Assembly (NCBI GenBank): GCA_038211295.1 | Contig: JBBQVS010000089.1 | Span: 1-15,565, forward strand | DNA: 15,565 nucleotides | DNA from: JBBQVS01 sp038211295 | GTDB lineage: Bacteria > Chloroflexota > Ktedonobacteria > Ktedonobacterales > Ktedonobacteraceae | Reading direction: 5' to 3' | In this document: piece after piece, positions 6,276-12,766 of the stretch | How positions within the stretch are numbered: position 1 is the stretch's first letter | How the letters are laid out: every line of letters begins with the position of its first letter | Notes under the pieces: model-generated | What the model was told of the DNA's origin: nothing | Databases searched by the model: none | The model's input: the letters and a program-made list of their open reading frames with translations, nothing else | Program-made: the position numbers and the translations under genes

Positions 6276-6344
6276 ATGTTGATTGGCGTCTACGGTGTCT
6301 CATGTTGCGATTATGCAAGAGGTGCTAGGGGACACCAGAGTTAG
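6276..6344 (+). CDS. possible 22-residue leader peptide ahead of dxs
   Basis: An ATG at 6276 opens 22 codons (beginning MLIGVYGVSCCDYARG) ended by TAG at 6342-6344, five bases before the GGGAGG ribosome binding site of dxs. It is in a different frame from dxs. Its upstream purines (AAGAGAAAG) are the right arm of hairpin I. The placement would suit translational coupling or attenuation, but no conservation data are available. Confidence 0.22.
   Translation: MLIGVYGVSCCDYARGARGHQS
6294..6336 (+). promoter_or_regulatory. dxs leader hairpin II
   Basis: GGTGTCTC (6294-6301) pairs with GGGACACC (6329-6336), eight pairs with one U-G. An inner TTGC/GCAA stem (6305-6308, 6315-6318) closes on a six-base loop. 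It ends 12 bases before the dxs ribosome binding site at 6349-6354 and lies wholly within the leader if dxs starts at 6361. Confidence 0.45.
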
Positions 6345-6360
6345 TAATGGGAGGAAACCT

Positions 6361-8295
6361 TTGACGAGGATTCTCGATAGCATTGACGGGCCAGAACAGC
6401 TACGCGCTTTAACGATTCCAGAAATGGAGCAGTTAGCGACAGAGATTCGACGCGAGATCATCGAAAAAGTGTCGGTGAAAGGTGGACATCTGGCTCCCAA
6501 CCTTGGTGTAGTTGAGCTAACAATGGCTTTGCACTATGCCTTCAATACGCCTGAAGATCAATTGGTCTGGGATATTGGACATCAAGCGTATGTGCATAAA
6601 CTCTTGACGGGACGCCGCGAACAATTCAAGACGTTACGCCAATTTGGAGGTCTTTCTGGCTACCTGCGCCGCGAAGAGAGTGTGTATGACTCTTTTGGTG
6701 CGAGCCATGCCAGCACGTCAATCTCTGCCGCGCTCGGTATCGCTGCCGCACGCGATTTGCAAGGCAAAGACTTCAAGGTTGTCGCGATTATCGGCGATGG
6801 TGCGTTAACCGGGGGTATGGCACTTGAGGCCATCAATAATGCTGGCAGCTTAAAGAAAAACTTGATTGTTGTTATCAACGACAATGACAAATCCATCTCC
6901 GACAACGTGGGTGCGCTCCACTCTTACCTCTTGAAAGCGCGGCAGATGCAGACCTCGCCAAGCTATCAGCGTCTGCGCGATATGGCGAAGGGGTCGATAG
7001 AGAAGTTACCTGTTCTGGGCGACAAAGCCCGCGAAACGGCGGGACGGGTTGAGACAGGCATGAAACACGTTGTGTTGCATAGCAAGACCGGTGCCATCTT
7101 CGAGGAACTGGGCTTCAAGTTCTTTGGCCCTTTCGATGGACATAACATGGAGCAGATGCTGGACGTATTCGAGAACGTGAAAAAGATCGAAGGCCCAGTC
7201 ATGGTGCAGGTTCTTACAAAGAAAGGTAAAGGCTGGGATTTCGCGGAAGGAGACTCCACCAAGTGGCATGGGCCGGGCGCGTTTGATTATGAGACGGGCG
7301 AGATTAAGAAAAATCTCAACGACCCCCCAAGTTATCAGGATGTGTTTGGCAATACGCTCGTCTCTATCGCGGAGCATGACGAAAAAATCGTTGGTATTAC
7401 GGCGGCTATGGCGGAGGGAACGGGTCTCAAGAAGCTACGCCAACGTTTCCCCGAACGCTACTTTGACGTTGGTATCGCGGAACAGCACGCCGTAACCTTC
7501 GCGGGCGGCATGGCTACCGAGGGTATTACGCCCGTTGTCGCCATCTACTCAACCTTTATGCAGCGTGCATATGACCAGATCATTCACGATATCTGCGTAC
7601 AAAACCTCCACGTTGTGTTCGCGATGGATCGCGCTGGCATTGTCGGTGAGGATGGCCCAACACAACATGGCGTCTTCGATATCGCGTTTATGCGCTCTAT
7701 TCCGAACATGAAGGTCATGGCACCAAAAGATGAGGAAGAGCTACGTCACATGCTCTACACCGCCATTTACATGGATGGCCCTGTGAGTATGCGTTATCCG
7801 CGTGGCAAAGGTGCGGGGACGCCGCTCACGAGCGACTTGCACAAGCTAGAGATTGGGAAAGCCGAGCTACTTAGTCCCGTGACGCTCGAAGAGGCCGAGC
7901 GAACCGAATGTGCCATTCTCGCCTATGGAACAACCGTAGCACAGGCCGAACTTGCCGCGCAAGAACTCGCGGCAGAGGGTACTCGTGTTGCTGTCGTCAA
8001 CGCGCGTTGGGCGAAGCCGCTCGACGAAGAGTTGATCTTGCGACTCGCGAAGAGTACCAGACGGATTGTTACAATTGAAGACCACCTGGCGGCAGGTGGC
8101 TTTGGAAGTGCTGTACTGGAACTTTTGGAGCGTCATGAACTGCATGACATCAATGTGCGTATCATAGGTTTGCCTGATAAGTTCGTCGAGCATGGGGGCG
8201 CAACGCTTCTCAGAGAACTATACGGCATCTCATCGGCACATATCAAAGAAGTTGTACACCAACTTCTTGGTTCAGAAGCGCATACGCTTGCATAG
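6361..8295 (+). CDS. dxs: 1-deoxy-D-xylulose-5-phosphate synthase
   Basis: Dxs condenses pyruvate and glyceraldehyde 3-phosphate with thiamine diphosphate, the first step of the MEP isoprenoid pathway. Numbered from TTG 6361 (644 residues), it shows the thiamine-diphosphate motif GDGALTGG (145-152) ending in NDNDKSIS (from Asn173). It also shows the conserved His in DSFGASHASTSIS, where many Dxs have GH rather than SH. The catalytic Glu374 lies in DVGIAEQHAV, and FAMDRAGIVGEDGPTQHG and MRYPRG follow. The start was chosen because GGGAGG (6349-6354) sits 6 bases before TTG 6361, and the protein then begins MTRILDSIDGPEQL, the usual Dxs N-terminus. TTG 6283 and ATG 6313 are in frame but have weak or no ribosome binding sites and would translate the leader hairpin. 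It has its own promoter at 6184 and converges with the ABC ATPase gene. Confidence 0.97.
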   Translation: MTRILDSIDGPEQLRALTIPEMEQLATEIRREIIEKVSVKGGHLAPNLGVVELTMALHYAFNTPEDQLVWDIGHQAYVHKLLTGRREQFKTLRQFGGLSGYLRREESVYDSFGASHASTSISAALGIAAARDLQGKDFKVVAIIGDGALTGGMALEAINNAGSLKKNLIVVINDNDKSISDNVGALHSYLLKARQMQTSPSYQRLRDMAKGSIEKLPVLGDKARETAGRVETGMKHVVLHSKTGAIFEELGFKFFGPFDGHNMEQMLDVFENVKKIEGPVMVQVLTKKGKGWDFAEGDSTKWHGPGAFDYETGEIKKNLNDPPSYQDVFGNTLVSIAEHDEKIVGITAAMAEGTGLKKLRQRFPERYFDVGIAEQHAVTFAGGMATEGITPVVAIYSTFMQRAYDQIIHDICVQNLHVVFAMDRAGIVGEDGPTQHGVFDIAFMRSIPNMKVMAPKDEEELRHMLYTAIYMDGPVSMRYPRGKGAGTPLTSDLHKLEIGKAELLSPVTLEEAERTECAILAYGTTVAQAELAAQELAAEGTRVAVVNARWAKPLDEELILRLAKSTRRIVTIEDHLAAGGFGSAVLELLERHELHDINVRIIGLPDKFVEHGGATLLRELYGISSAHIKEVVHQLLGSEAHTLA

Positions 8296-8313
8296 TGCCT
8301 TTGTCGCGTTACA

Positions 8314-8360
8314 TAGCCCCGCCCAGATGATCTTGCGATTGTCCAAACAGGGCAGGGCTA
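8314..8360. terminator. inverted repeat between convergent dxs and ABC ATPase genes
   Basis: TAGCCCCGCCC (8314-8324) and GGGCAGGGCTA (8350-8360) make an 11-bp stem with one mismatch and a 25-base loop. The right arm contains the stop codon of the minus-strand ATPase gene. The position between convergent genes suggests a shared terminator, but no T-run follows on either strand. Confidence 0.35.
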
Positions 8361-9047
8361 CTCTACAATCTTGCCATCGCGCATGGTGATAATCTTGTCT
8401 GCGCGGTGGCCTACCTGTAGGGCGTGAGTGACAATCACAAAGGTTTGCCCATTTTCTTTGTTAAGCGTACTGAGCAAATCCATAATTTCTAGCGCAGTCT
8501 CGCTATCAAGGTTGCCCGTAGGCTCATCGGCCCAGACAATGGCGGGGTTATTCGTCAAAGCTCTGGCAATTGTAACGCGCTGTCTCTGTCCACCCGAAAG
8601 CTCGGCGGGTCTGTGTCCGGCACGTGCCGAGAGTCCTACAAGGTCAAGCACCTCTAACGCACGCTTTCGCGCTTTACGGCTCGGCACTTTTGAGACGAGC
8701 ATTGGGAGTTCCACGTTTTCAACGGCACTGAGGACGGGGAGCAGGTTGAAATCTTGGAAGACAAAACCCATGTGCCGCGCACGATAGGAAGTGCGTTCGT
8801 TGTCACTCAGGTCGCGCAGATTGTCGCCACGGATAAAAACATCTCCCTCGTCAATACTATCCAGACCAGAGAGGCAGTTGAGGAGCGTTGTCTTGCCACA
8901 CCCACTCTGCCCCATAATAGCGATCATCTCGCCCGCCACTATATCCAGGTTGATGCCCGCGAGTGCCTCGACGCGTAGACGACCATTCTGGTAAATCTTC
9001 TTCACGTTCTTTGCTTGAATAATCATAGCTTGCGCTTGTATTGCCAT
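8358..9047 (-). CDS. ABC transporter ATP-binding protein, LolD/MacB type
   Basis: The 229-residue nucleotide-binding subunit is complete: Walker A GQSGCGKTT (46-54), Q-loop Gln98 in FQDFNLLP, signature LSGGQ (150-154), Walker B IVWADEP (170-176), and switch His208. The sequence LPVLSAVENVELPML and the end THALQVGHRADKIITMRDGKIVE are typical of the LolD/FtsE/MacB group. These ATPases drive MacB-type permeases (lipoprotein release, peptide or drug efflux). Their usual FtsX-type permease is absent: downstream lies convergent dxs, upstream a Crp/Fnr-type regulator whose stop is 29 bases away on the same strand. The two are probably one transcript. The start at 9047 has no clear ribosome binding site; ATG 9026 (codon 8) is an alternative. 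The partner permease must be elsewhere or lost; transport substrate unknown. Confidence 0.93.
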   Translation of the reverse strand: MAIQAQAMIIQAKNVKKIYQNGRLRVEALAGINLDIVAGEMIAIMGQSGCGKTTLLNCLSGLDSIDEGDVFIRGDNLRDLSDNERTSYRARHMGFVFQDFNLLPVLSAVENVELPMLVSKVPSRKARKRALEVLDLVGLSARAGHRPAELSGGQRQRVTIARALTNNPAIVWADEPTGNLDSETALEIMDLLSTLNKENGQTFVIVTHALQVGHRADKIITMRDGKIVE

Positions 9048-9076
9048 TGTAAATGCTCTGTTCCCTGTTATTTCTG

Positions 9077-9805
9077 CTAGCCAGCTAATTCGCGTAGAAG
9101 CAGCTTGTTACAAATAGCTATATGCTTACGTCCCAACTCGATGGCACCCATTTCTTTCAGATCGCGCAGTGCAACACTTACTGTTTCACGATACACTCCC
9201 AGACATTCCGCCAGTTCTTCGTGACTGAACCCATCAATTGCCAGTGTCTCACGAGCCAACTGAAGCAAGAGTGTAGCCAGTCGTGCATTCATGCTTTTGA
9301 ATGTAGTGTTGACAAGCTGTGTCTCAATCTGCACGAAATGCTGACCTACGCTTTGAAGGAGGGCAGTTGTGACGGAAGGTTTGTGCGTGGTGAGTTGCTC
9401 TATATCGTGCTTCCCAATCACGCACAGGCGCGACTCTTTGATGACCTCCGCAAAACTGCTATGAGTTCCATTTCCAAGTAATGCTACCTCGCCAAAGCAT
9501 GTATCCGCTTTAGGGGTCGCCGTAATCAGTTTCCGCCCATCAGTTGAGAGGTGGTAGAGATGCACTGTCCCAGAGACAAGCAAGAAGAGCGTTGTCCCTT
9601 TTTCTCCTGGTCGATAGAGAATGCGTCCTGGTGCATAGGTTGTCAGTGTTGTGATACGTTCTATCTCATGAAGTGTCGTTTCATCAAGTTGACGAAACAT
9701 ATCGTTCCGTGCGAGAAATGCTGCTTTCTCTTCCAGCTTGTTCTCTAGCGATTTGCCTGTATATTGTGATTGACGCGGTTGTTTCTCGGACACGTTACTG
9801 ACCAT
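9077..9805 (-). CDS. Crp/Fnr family transcriptional regulator
   Basis: The 242-residue regulator has an N-terminal cyclic-nucleotide-binding-type beta-roll (about 35-150, with LYRPGEKGTTLFLLVSGTVHLYHLS and FGEVALLGNG), a long dimer helix, and a C-terminal winged helix. The winged-helix core is FSHEELAECLGVYRETVSVALRDLKEMGAIEL (split at 193-224). The phosphate-binding Arg-Ser/Thr that follows GE in true cAMP sensors is replaced by HSSFAE, so cAMP binding is doubtful. No N-terminal cysteine cluster of FNR type is present. An extended -10 promoter (9832-9840) gives a leader of about 20 nt, and the ATPase gene follows 29 bases after the stop. It probably governs that operon, perhaps itself. The first 28 residues are a hydrophilic lead-in. 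Confidence 0.93.
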   Translation of the reverse strand: MVSNVSEKQPRQSQYTGKSLENKLEEKAAFLARNDMFRQLDETTLHEIERITTLTTYAPGRILYRPGEKGTTLFLLVSGTVHLYHLSTDGRKLITATPKADTCFGEVALLGNGTHSSFAEVIKESRLCVIGKHDIEQLTTHKPSVTTALLQSVGQHFVQIETQLVNTTFKSMNARLATLLLQLARETLAIDGFSHEELAECLGVYRETVSVALRDLKEMGAIELGRKHIAICNKLLLRELAG

Positions 9806-9831
9806 TTCTCTACACGAAGTCTATAAATATG

Positions 9832-9840
9832 ATTATAACA
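9832..9840 (-). promoter_or_regulatory. extended -10 promoter for the Crp/Fnr-ABC operon
   Basis: On the minus strand the sequence is TGT-TATAAT, a perfect -10 hexamer with the TGn extension. No strong -35 box is present at 17 bases. Transcription would start near 9825, about 20 nt before the ATG at 9805. Confidence 0.55.
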
Positions 9841-9893
9841 TGTCGTGCTGTGCTGAGACAGCGAATCGAACGCGTGAGGCAAGCTTATTGTGT

Positions 9894-9927
9894 CTGGGCA
9901 TGACGGAGGCCACCCCGCCATGCTCAG
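9894..9927 (-). terminator. hairpin downstream of the response regulator gene
   Basis: CTGGGCATGACGG (9894-9906) and CCGCCATGCTCAG (9915-9927) are reverse complements except at two positions, with an 8-base loop. It lies 37 bases past the response-regulator stop and before the Crp/Fnr promoter, a natural terminator position. No T-run follows on the minus strand, so intrinsic termination is uncertain. Confidence 0.4.
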
Positions 9928-9963
9928 TCTCGCGTTATCTGCTGTGCGCTTTGTAGGCTCTAT

Positions 9964-10761
9964 CTACTGTTTCTCATTGTTCGTGAGATAGATAGCCTCA
10001 GTGCGGTTACGGGCGTGAAGCTTTTCAAAGATGTTCTGGACATGCTTGTGAACCGTTGACTCTGCGATACAGAGTATAGCGGCAATCTCGCGGTTCTTCT
10101 GCCCTTTTCGCATAAGATCAAGAATACCCTGCTCTCGTTCTGTAAGTGGTCGTGTTGAAGGAGTGGATGCTTCTGAAGTCCCTGCCGTCTGCTCTGATGG
10201 TTTCGTCGCTCGGCGCATCGAGGGGCGACGTGGAACGCGGTACGCGAACGTACTCATTTGCTGTGGGGCGTTATATGTCTCTTCTCTCTGTGCTGGCCCT
10301 CCTACAAGTTCATTCCATATACATGGTTCATATTCACGCGCGGACGCCCGCAGGTGTGCGATTACTTGTGCCGCGAAGGAACTGGGAAGACACAACTCGT
10401 TGCGGGCCGCGCAACGAATGGAATGGACAAGTGCCTCCGGCTCGATATCTTTTGTGAGATAGCCTATCGCGCCACATTGTAACGACTGGAAAAGATGCCG
10501 TTCCTGATGGGATGCTGTGAAGATAACAACACGCGCTGTAGGAGAATTCGCGAGAATGCGTTCTGTGGCCTCAAATCCATCACATTCCGGCATGTTGAGG
10601 TCCATTAAAACAACATCAGGTTGCACCTGTGCCGCTTGCTCCGCCGCTTCCAGTCCATTGCGGGCCTCTGCAACAACCTCTAAATCGTCCTCTTTTTCAA
10701 GTATCTCACGCACCACACGGCGCATAAGCGTATGGTCGTCGGCAATCATAACTCGTATCAT
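9964..10761 (-). CDS. NarL/LuxR-type response regulator, orphan
   Basis: This two-component DNA-binding regulator has a receiver domain at 1-120 with acidic Asp8 and Asp9, phospho-acceptor Asp54 (VVLMDLNMPECDGFE), Thr82 and Lys104. A LuxR-type helix-turn-helix lies at about 203-261 (LTEREQGILDLMRKGQKNREIAAIL, given here in part, then ESTVHKHVQNIFEKLHA). Between them, residues about 140-202 form an unusually long, low-complexity Ser/Thr/Pro/Arg-rich linker; most NarL-type regulators have about 15-25 residues there. AAAGGG (10769-10774) is 7 bases from the ATG at 10761 and 4 from another at 10764, so the second ATG is preferred. No histidine kinase is next to it. It has no operon partner in the window. 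Confidence 0.93.
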   Translation of the reverse strand: MIRVMIADDHTLMRRVVREILEKEDDLEVVAEARNGLEAAEQAAQVQPDVVLMDLNMPECDGFEATERILANSPTARVVIFTASHQERHLFQSLQCGAIGYLTKDIEPEALVHSIRCAARNELCLPSSFAAQVIAHLRASAREYEPCIWNELVGGPAQREETYNAPQQMSTFAYRVPRRPSMRRATKPSEQTAGTSEASTPSTRPLTEREQGILDLMRKGQKNREIAAILCIAESTVHKHVQNIFEKLHARNRTEAIYLTNNEKQ

Positions 10762-10815
10762 CATGTAACCCTTTCTACGTCTGCTACCCCTAAAAATAAG
10801 CTTGGCTAATAATAG

Positions 10816-10857
10816 GTATATATACTACATATATACTCTTGCCTGCAAGAAGCAGGC
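10816..10857 (-). promoter_or_regulatory. AT-rich palindromic region, likely promoter/operator of the response regulator
   Basis: GTATATA and TATATAC form an inverted repeat across a 7-base centre (10816-10836), next to GCCTGC-AAGAA-GCAGGC (10841-10857), a perfect 6-bp hairpin. On the minus strand TTGCAG (10843-10848) lies 18 bases upstream of TATATA (10819-10824), a weak but plausible promoter for the gene starting at 10761. Confidence 0.35.
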
Positions 10858-10861
10858 GGTG

Positions 10862-11309
10862 ATACGTTGTTTCTTTTGATAGAATAGCGGAACTTATGAC
10901 TACCGGTGAAAGAGCCTATAAACCTGCTATTGTACTTTGTTCGCGGGTCAGGCGAACCTTGCGAAGTGGGCGATGTTGACGCGCCTTTTGAAGGAGATAA
11001 CGCGAAGAAATAGATGGTACTAATGGAGCAAGTGGTGTTGGGCTAGGGTGTGGTAGTCGAGCAAACAGACATGATTGCTGAAGGAGGAGTGCATCGTAAG
11101 CGATTAGATGCACGCGATAGTGTCGAATTTTCCCCTGCATATACTCTTTCCCCTCTTCCACTTTCCAACTTCCCACGCCGAGTATACCTGATTTGCGTCA
11201 GAAGTGAAAGTGGTCATGCCTTGTATGCTTCGTTTTCGATAGAGTGTCTACCGGAATAGAGAAAGGCATTCAGATGTTTTCTTTTGTAGTAGACTCGAAC
11301 AAAAAGATG
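10862..11309. other. gene-free region with several inverted repeats; possible non-coding RNA
   Basis: No open frame here has a ribosome binding site together with recognisable content. The inverted repeats are GTTCGC/GCGAAC (10939-10957), GTGCATC/GATGCAC (11089-11113), a long compound hairpin at 11158-11213, and ATGCCTT/AAGGCAT (11216-11269). The last is followed by TTTTCTTTT (11277-11285). On the plus strand TTATGA-N17-TATAAA (10894-10922) could start an RNA near 10929. Motifs of RNase P RNA, tmRNA, SRP RNA and 6S RNA were looked for by eye and not found. Confidence 0.3.
11158..11213. repeat. long compound hairpin in the gene-free region
   Basis: CCACTTTC (11158-11165) pairs with GAAAGTGG (11206-11213). 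After a two-base bulge, ACTTC (11168-11172) pairs with GAAGT (11201-11205). After a symmetrical 2x2 internal loop, ACGC (11175-11178) pairs with GCGT (11195-11198). That makes 17 Watson-Crick pairs in one rod-like structure, more than expected by chance for a stretch this short. Confidence 0.5.
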
Positions 11310-11338
11310 TTGCGTCTTTGTCTACTCTATGCTATACT
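11310..11338 (+). promoter_or_regulatory. rpsB promoter
   Basis: TTGCGT (11310-11315), a 17-base spacer and TATACT (11333-11338), with a TGC extension just before the -10 box, form a strong promoter. Transcription would begin near 11345, giving a leader of about 195 nt before the rpsB start. Confidence 0.72.
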
Positions 11339-11344
11339 TGCGAC

Positions 11345-11538
11345 TTAGCGGGAGAAGTCTCTCGCGCTTATGTTATGCACTTTCTACTGTCCACATCATT
11401 TAAGTACACACGTTCTCTCACACGCGCCAACCCTGGGGTCCATGTGGTTGCAGAGCAGCTCACAACGGAAAACAGAGAAGCCCTGGCGGACCCTGACGCT
11501 TATTAGAGAGGGCGGAGGATTCAAGGGAGGATCCGTCT
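11345..11538 (+). promoter_or_regulatory. structured rpsB leader, candidate S2 autoregulatory element
   Basis: The predicted transcript opens with a hairpin: AGCGGGAGA (11347-11355) pairs with TCTCGCGCT (11360-11368) with one G-G mismatch and a 4-base loop. Further on, TGGGGTCC (11434-11441) pairs with GGACCCTG (11488-11495). These enclose GTTG/CAAC (11447-11450, 11463-11466) and GAG/CTC (11453-11455, 11459-11461). In other bacteria S2 represses rpsB-tsf through the rpsB leader, so the same role is a reasonable guess; no match to a known leader family was recognised. The leader also holds two GGAGGAT repeats near its end, the second serving rpsB. Confidence 0.4.
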
Positions 11539-12504
11539 TTGGCAAACGTCATTTCAATGAAACAACTCTTGGAGGCCGGTGTTCACTTTGGACATCAGAC
11601 CCGTCGCTGGAACCCAAAAATGGCACCATTCATCTTCATGGATCGCAATGGTATTCACATTATCGATCTCCAGCAGACCGTAACGCGTCTCAATGATGCA
11701 TATAAGTTCATCGAGCAGATTGCCGCAGAGGGCGGCACTATCCTCTTCGTTGGCACAAAGAAACAGGCACAAGAGGCCGTTGCGGAAGAGGCCAGGCGTT
11801 GTGGTATGTACTACGTCAACCAGCGCTGGCTTGGTGGTATGTTGACCAACTTCCAGACCATTCAACTCCGTATTCGTTACTTGCGTGAACTCGAAGCACG
11901 CCGGGATCGTGGCGATTTCGAGCGTCTTCCTAAGAAGGAAGTTCAGCGTTTAACCGATGATATGAACCGCTTGGAGCGCATTCTTGGCGGCATCAAAGAC
12001 ATGCGCCGCCTGCCTACCGCGCTTTTCATTGTCGATACACGCAAAGAGCGCACCGCCGTTATGGAGGCCCGTCGCCTTGAAATTCCTATCATCGCCCTCG
12101 CCGACACAAACTGCGACCCCGACGAAATGGACTATCCTATCCCTGCGAACGATGATGCTATTCGCGCGGTACGTCTGTTGTGCGCGAAGATCGCCGACGC
12201 CGCCGTCGAGGGACGCCGCGAACTCGAAGCTCGCAACAAGGATAGCGAAGTCAGCGAGAAGGATGGCGAGGCTCCTGTCTCAATCGAAATCACAAGCACG
12301 CCTGCAATCGAGACGCAGGAAGTCGCTCCCACAAGTAGCGTAACACCAGAGGCGGAGCCTGTATCTGCGCCTGTTAGCGCAACGCCCACGGAGCCAGTTG
12401 CCGATCCGCTCGCAGCACCAGAAGCGACAGCGCCTGTTGCTTCTACTACGAGTATGCCAGAAGCTTCGGCAGAACCAGAACTGGTTGCAAAAGAGGCTCT
12501 CTAA
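11539..12504 (+). CDS. rpsB: 30S ribosomal protein S2 with long acidic C-terminal tail
   Basis: S2 is a late-assembling protein of the small subunit needed for S1 binding and initiation. Residues 1-230 are the standard protein: MKQLLEAGVHFGHQTRRWNPKM, split by the TTG start at MANVIS, then FVGTKKQAQEAV, NQRWLGGMLTNFQT, and ALADTNCDPDEMDYPIPAND. The start is TTG 11539, eight bases after GGGAGG (11525-11530). At 321 residues it is about 70-90 longer than the usual 230-260. Residues 231-321 form a tail rich in Ala, Pro, Glu, Thr and Val with almost no Lys or Arg (VAPTSSVTPEAEPVSAPVSA is a sample). It heads the rpsB-tsf-pyrH-frr-uppS cluster and has a strong promoter and foldable leader. Confidence 0.97.
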   Translation: MANVISMKQLLEAGVHFGHQTRRWNPKMAPFIFMDRNGIHIIDLQQTVTRLNDAYKFIEQIAAEGGTILFVGTKKQAQEAVAEEARRCGMYYVNQRWLGGMLTNFQTIQLRIRYLRELEARRDRGDFERLPKKEVQRLTDDMNRLERILGGIKDMRRLPTALFIVDTRKERTAVMEARRLEIPIIALADTNCDPDEMDYPIPANDDAIRAVRLLCAKIADAAVEGRRELEARNKDSEVSEKDGEAPVSIEITSTPAIETQEVAPTSSVTPEAEPVSAPVSATPTEPVADPLAAPEATAPVASTTSMPEASAEPELVAKEAL

Positions 12505-12520
12505 AACATACACTCTATCC

Positions 12521-12559
12521 GGCGGGAGGTTAAGGAGCATCTAGCTTCAACCTCCCGCC
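12521..12559 (+). terminator. strong hairpin between rpsB and tsf (terminator or attenuator)
   Basis: GGCGGGAGGTT (12521-12531) is perfectly complementary to AACCTCCCGCC (12549-12559). Inside, after a two-base bulge, GGAGC (12534-12538) pairs with GCTTC (12544-12548) around a 5-base loop. It lies 17 bases past the rpsB stop and is followed by TCTTCCTGT, only mildly T-rich, so partial termination or RNA-end protection is likelier than a full stop. Confidence 0.6.
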
Positions 12560-12712
12560 TCTTCCTGTGAGGAACACCTTCTCATGCCGTCCTTCCAACA
12601 AGATGTACTAATGGAGGTAGAACGCGGCGTTCCACACAGGCCGAACAGAGCGAAAACACGACTAGGTAGATTTGTCAAGCACTCAGAAACCAAAACAAGT
12701 GGACGGGAGTCG

Positions 12713-12741
12713 TTGTACTGCTGCTTCACACTGAGTATGAT
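12713..12741 (+). promoter_or_regulatory. possible internal promoter for tsf
   Basis: TTGTAC (12713-12718), a 17-base spacer and TATGAT (12736-12741) lie just upstream of tsf. The start would be near 12748, leaving a 19-nt leader that still contains GAGGAG. It would let tsf-pyrH be expressed despite the hairpin at 12521. The -35 box is only a half match. Confidence 0.4.
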
Positions 12742-12766
12742 ACGAAGAACGAGGAGAGATCACATC

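Noticed and set aside
6219..6360. TPP riboswitch ahead of dxs
   Set aside because: The conserved CUGAGA and the second thiamine-binding helix sequences are not found in the leader.
9858..9880. tRNA T-arm-like TTCGATT on the minus strand
   Set aside because: Flanking bases do not form the five-pair T stem and no acceptor, D or anticodon arm can be laid out around it.
11011..11027. AGATG(G)TACTAATGGAG, also present at 12601-12616
   Set aside because: The exact shared core is 12 bases. Several matches of that length are expected by chance in a window of this size, so it is not evidence for a repeat family.
10916..11176. Minus-strand 86-codon open frame before rpsB
   Set aside because: No ribosome binding site, no recognisable domain, and Leu/Pro/Ser-rich composition typical of chance frames; it overlaps the inverted repeats.
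12584..12766. N-terminal extension of EF-Ts reaching back to 12584
   Set aside because: The extra 61 residues have no similarity to EF-Ts, include the likely promoter, and a good ribosome binding site (GAGGAG) marks ATG 12767.
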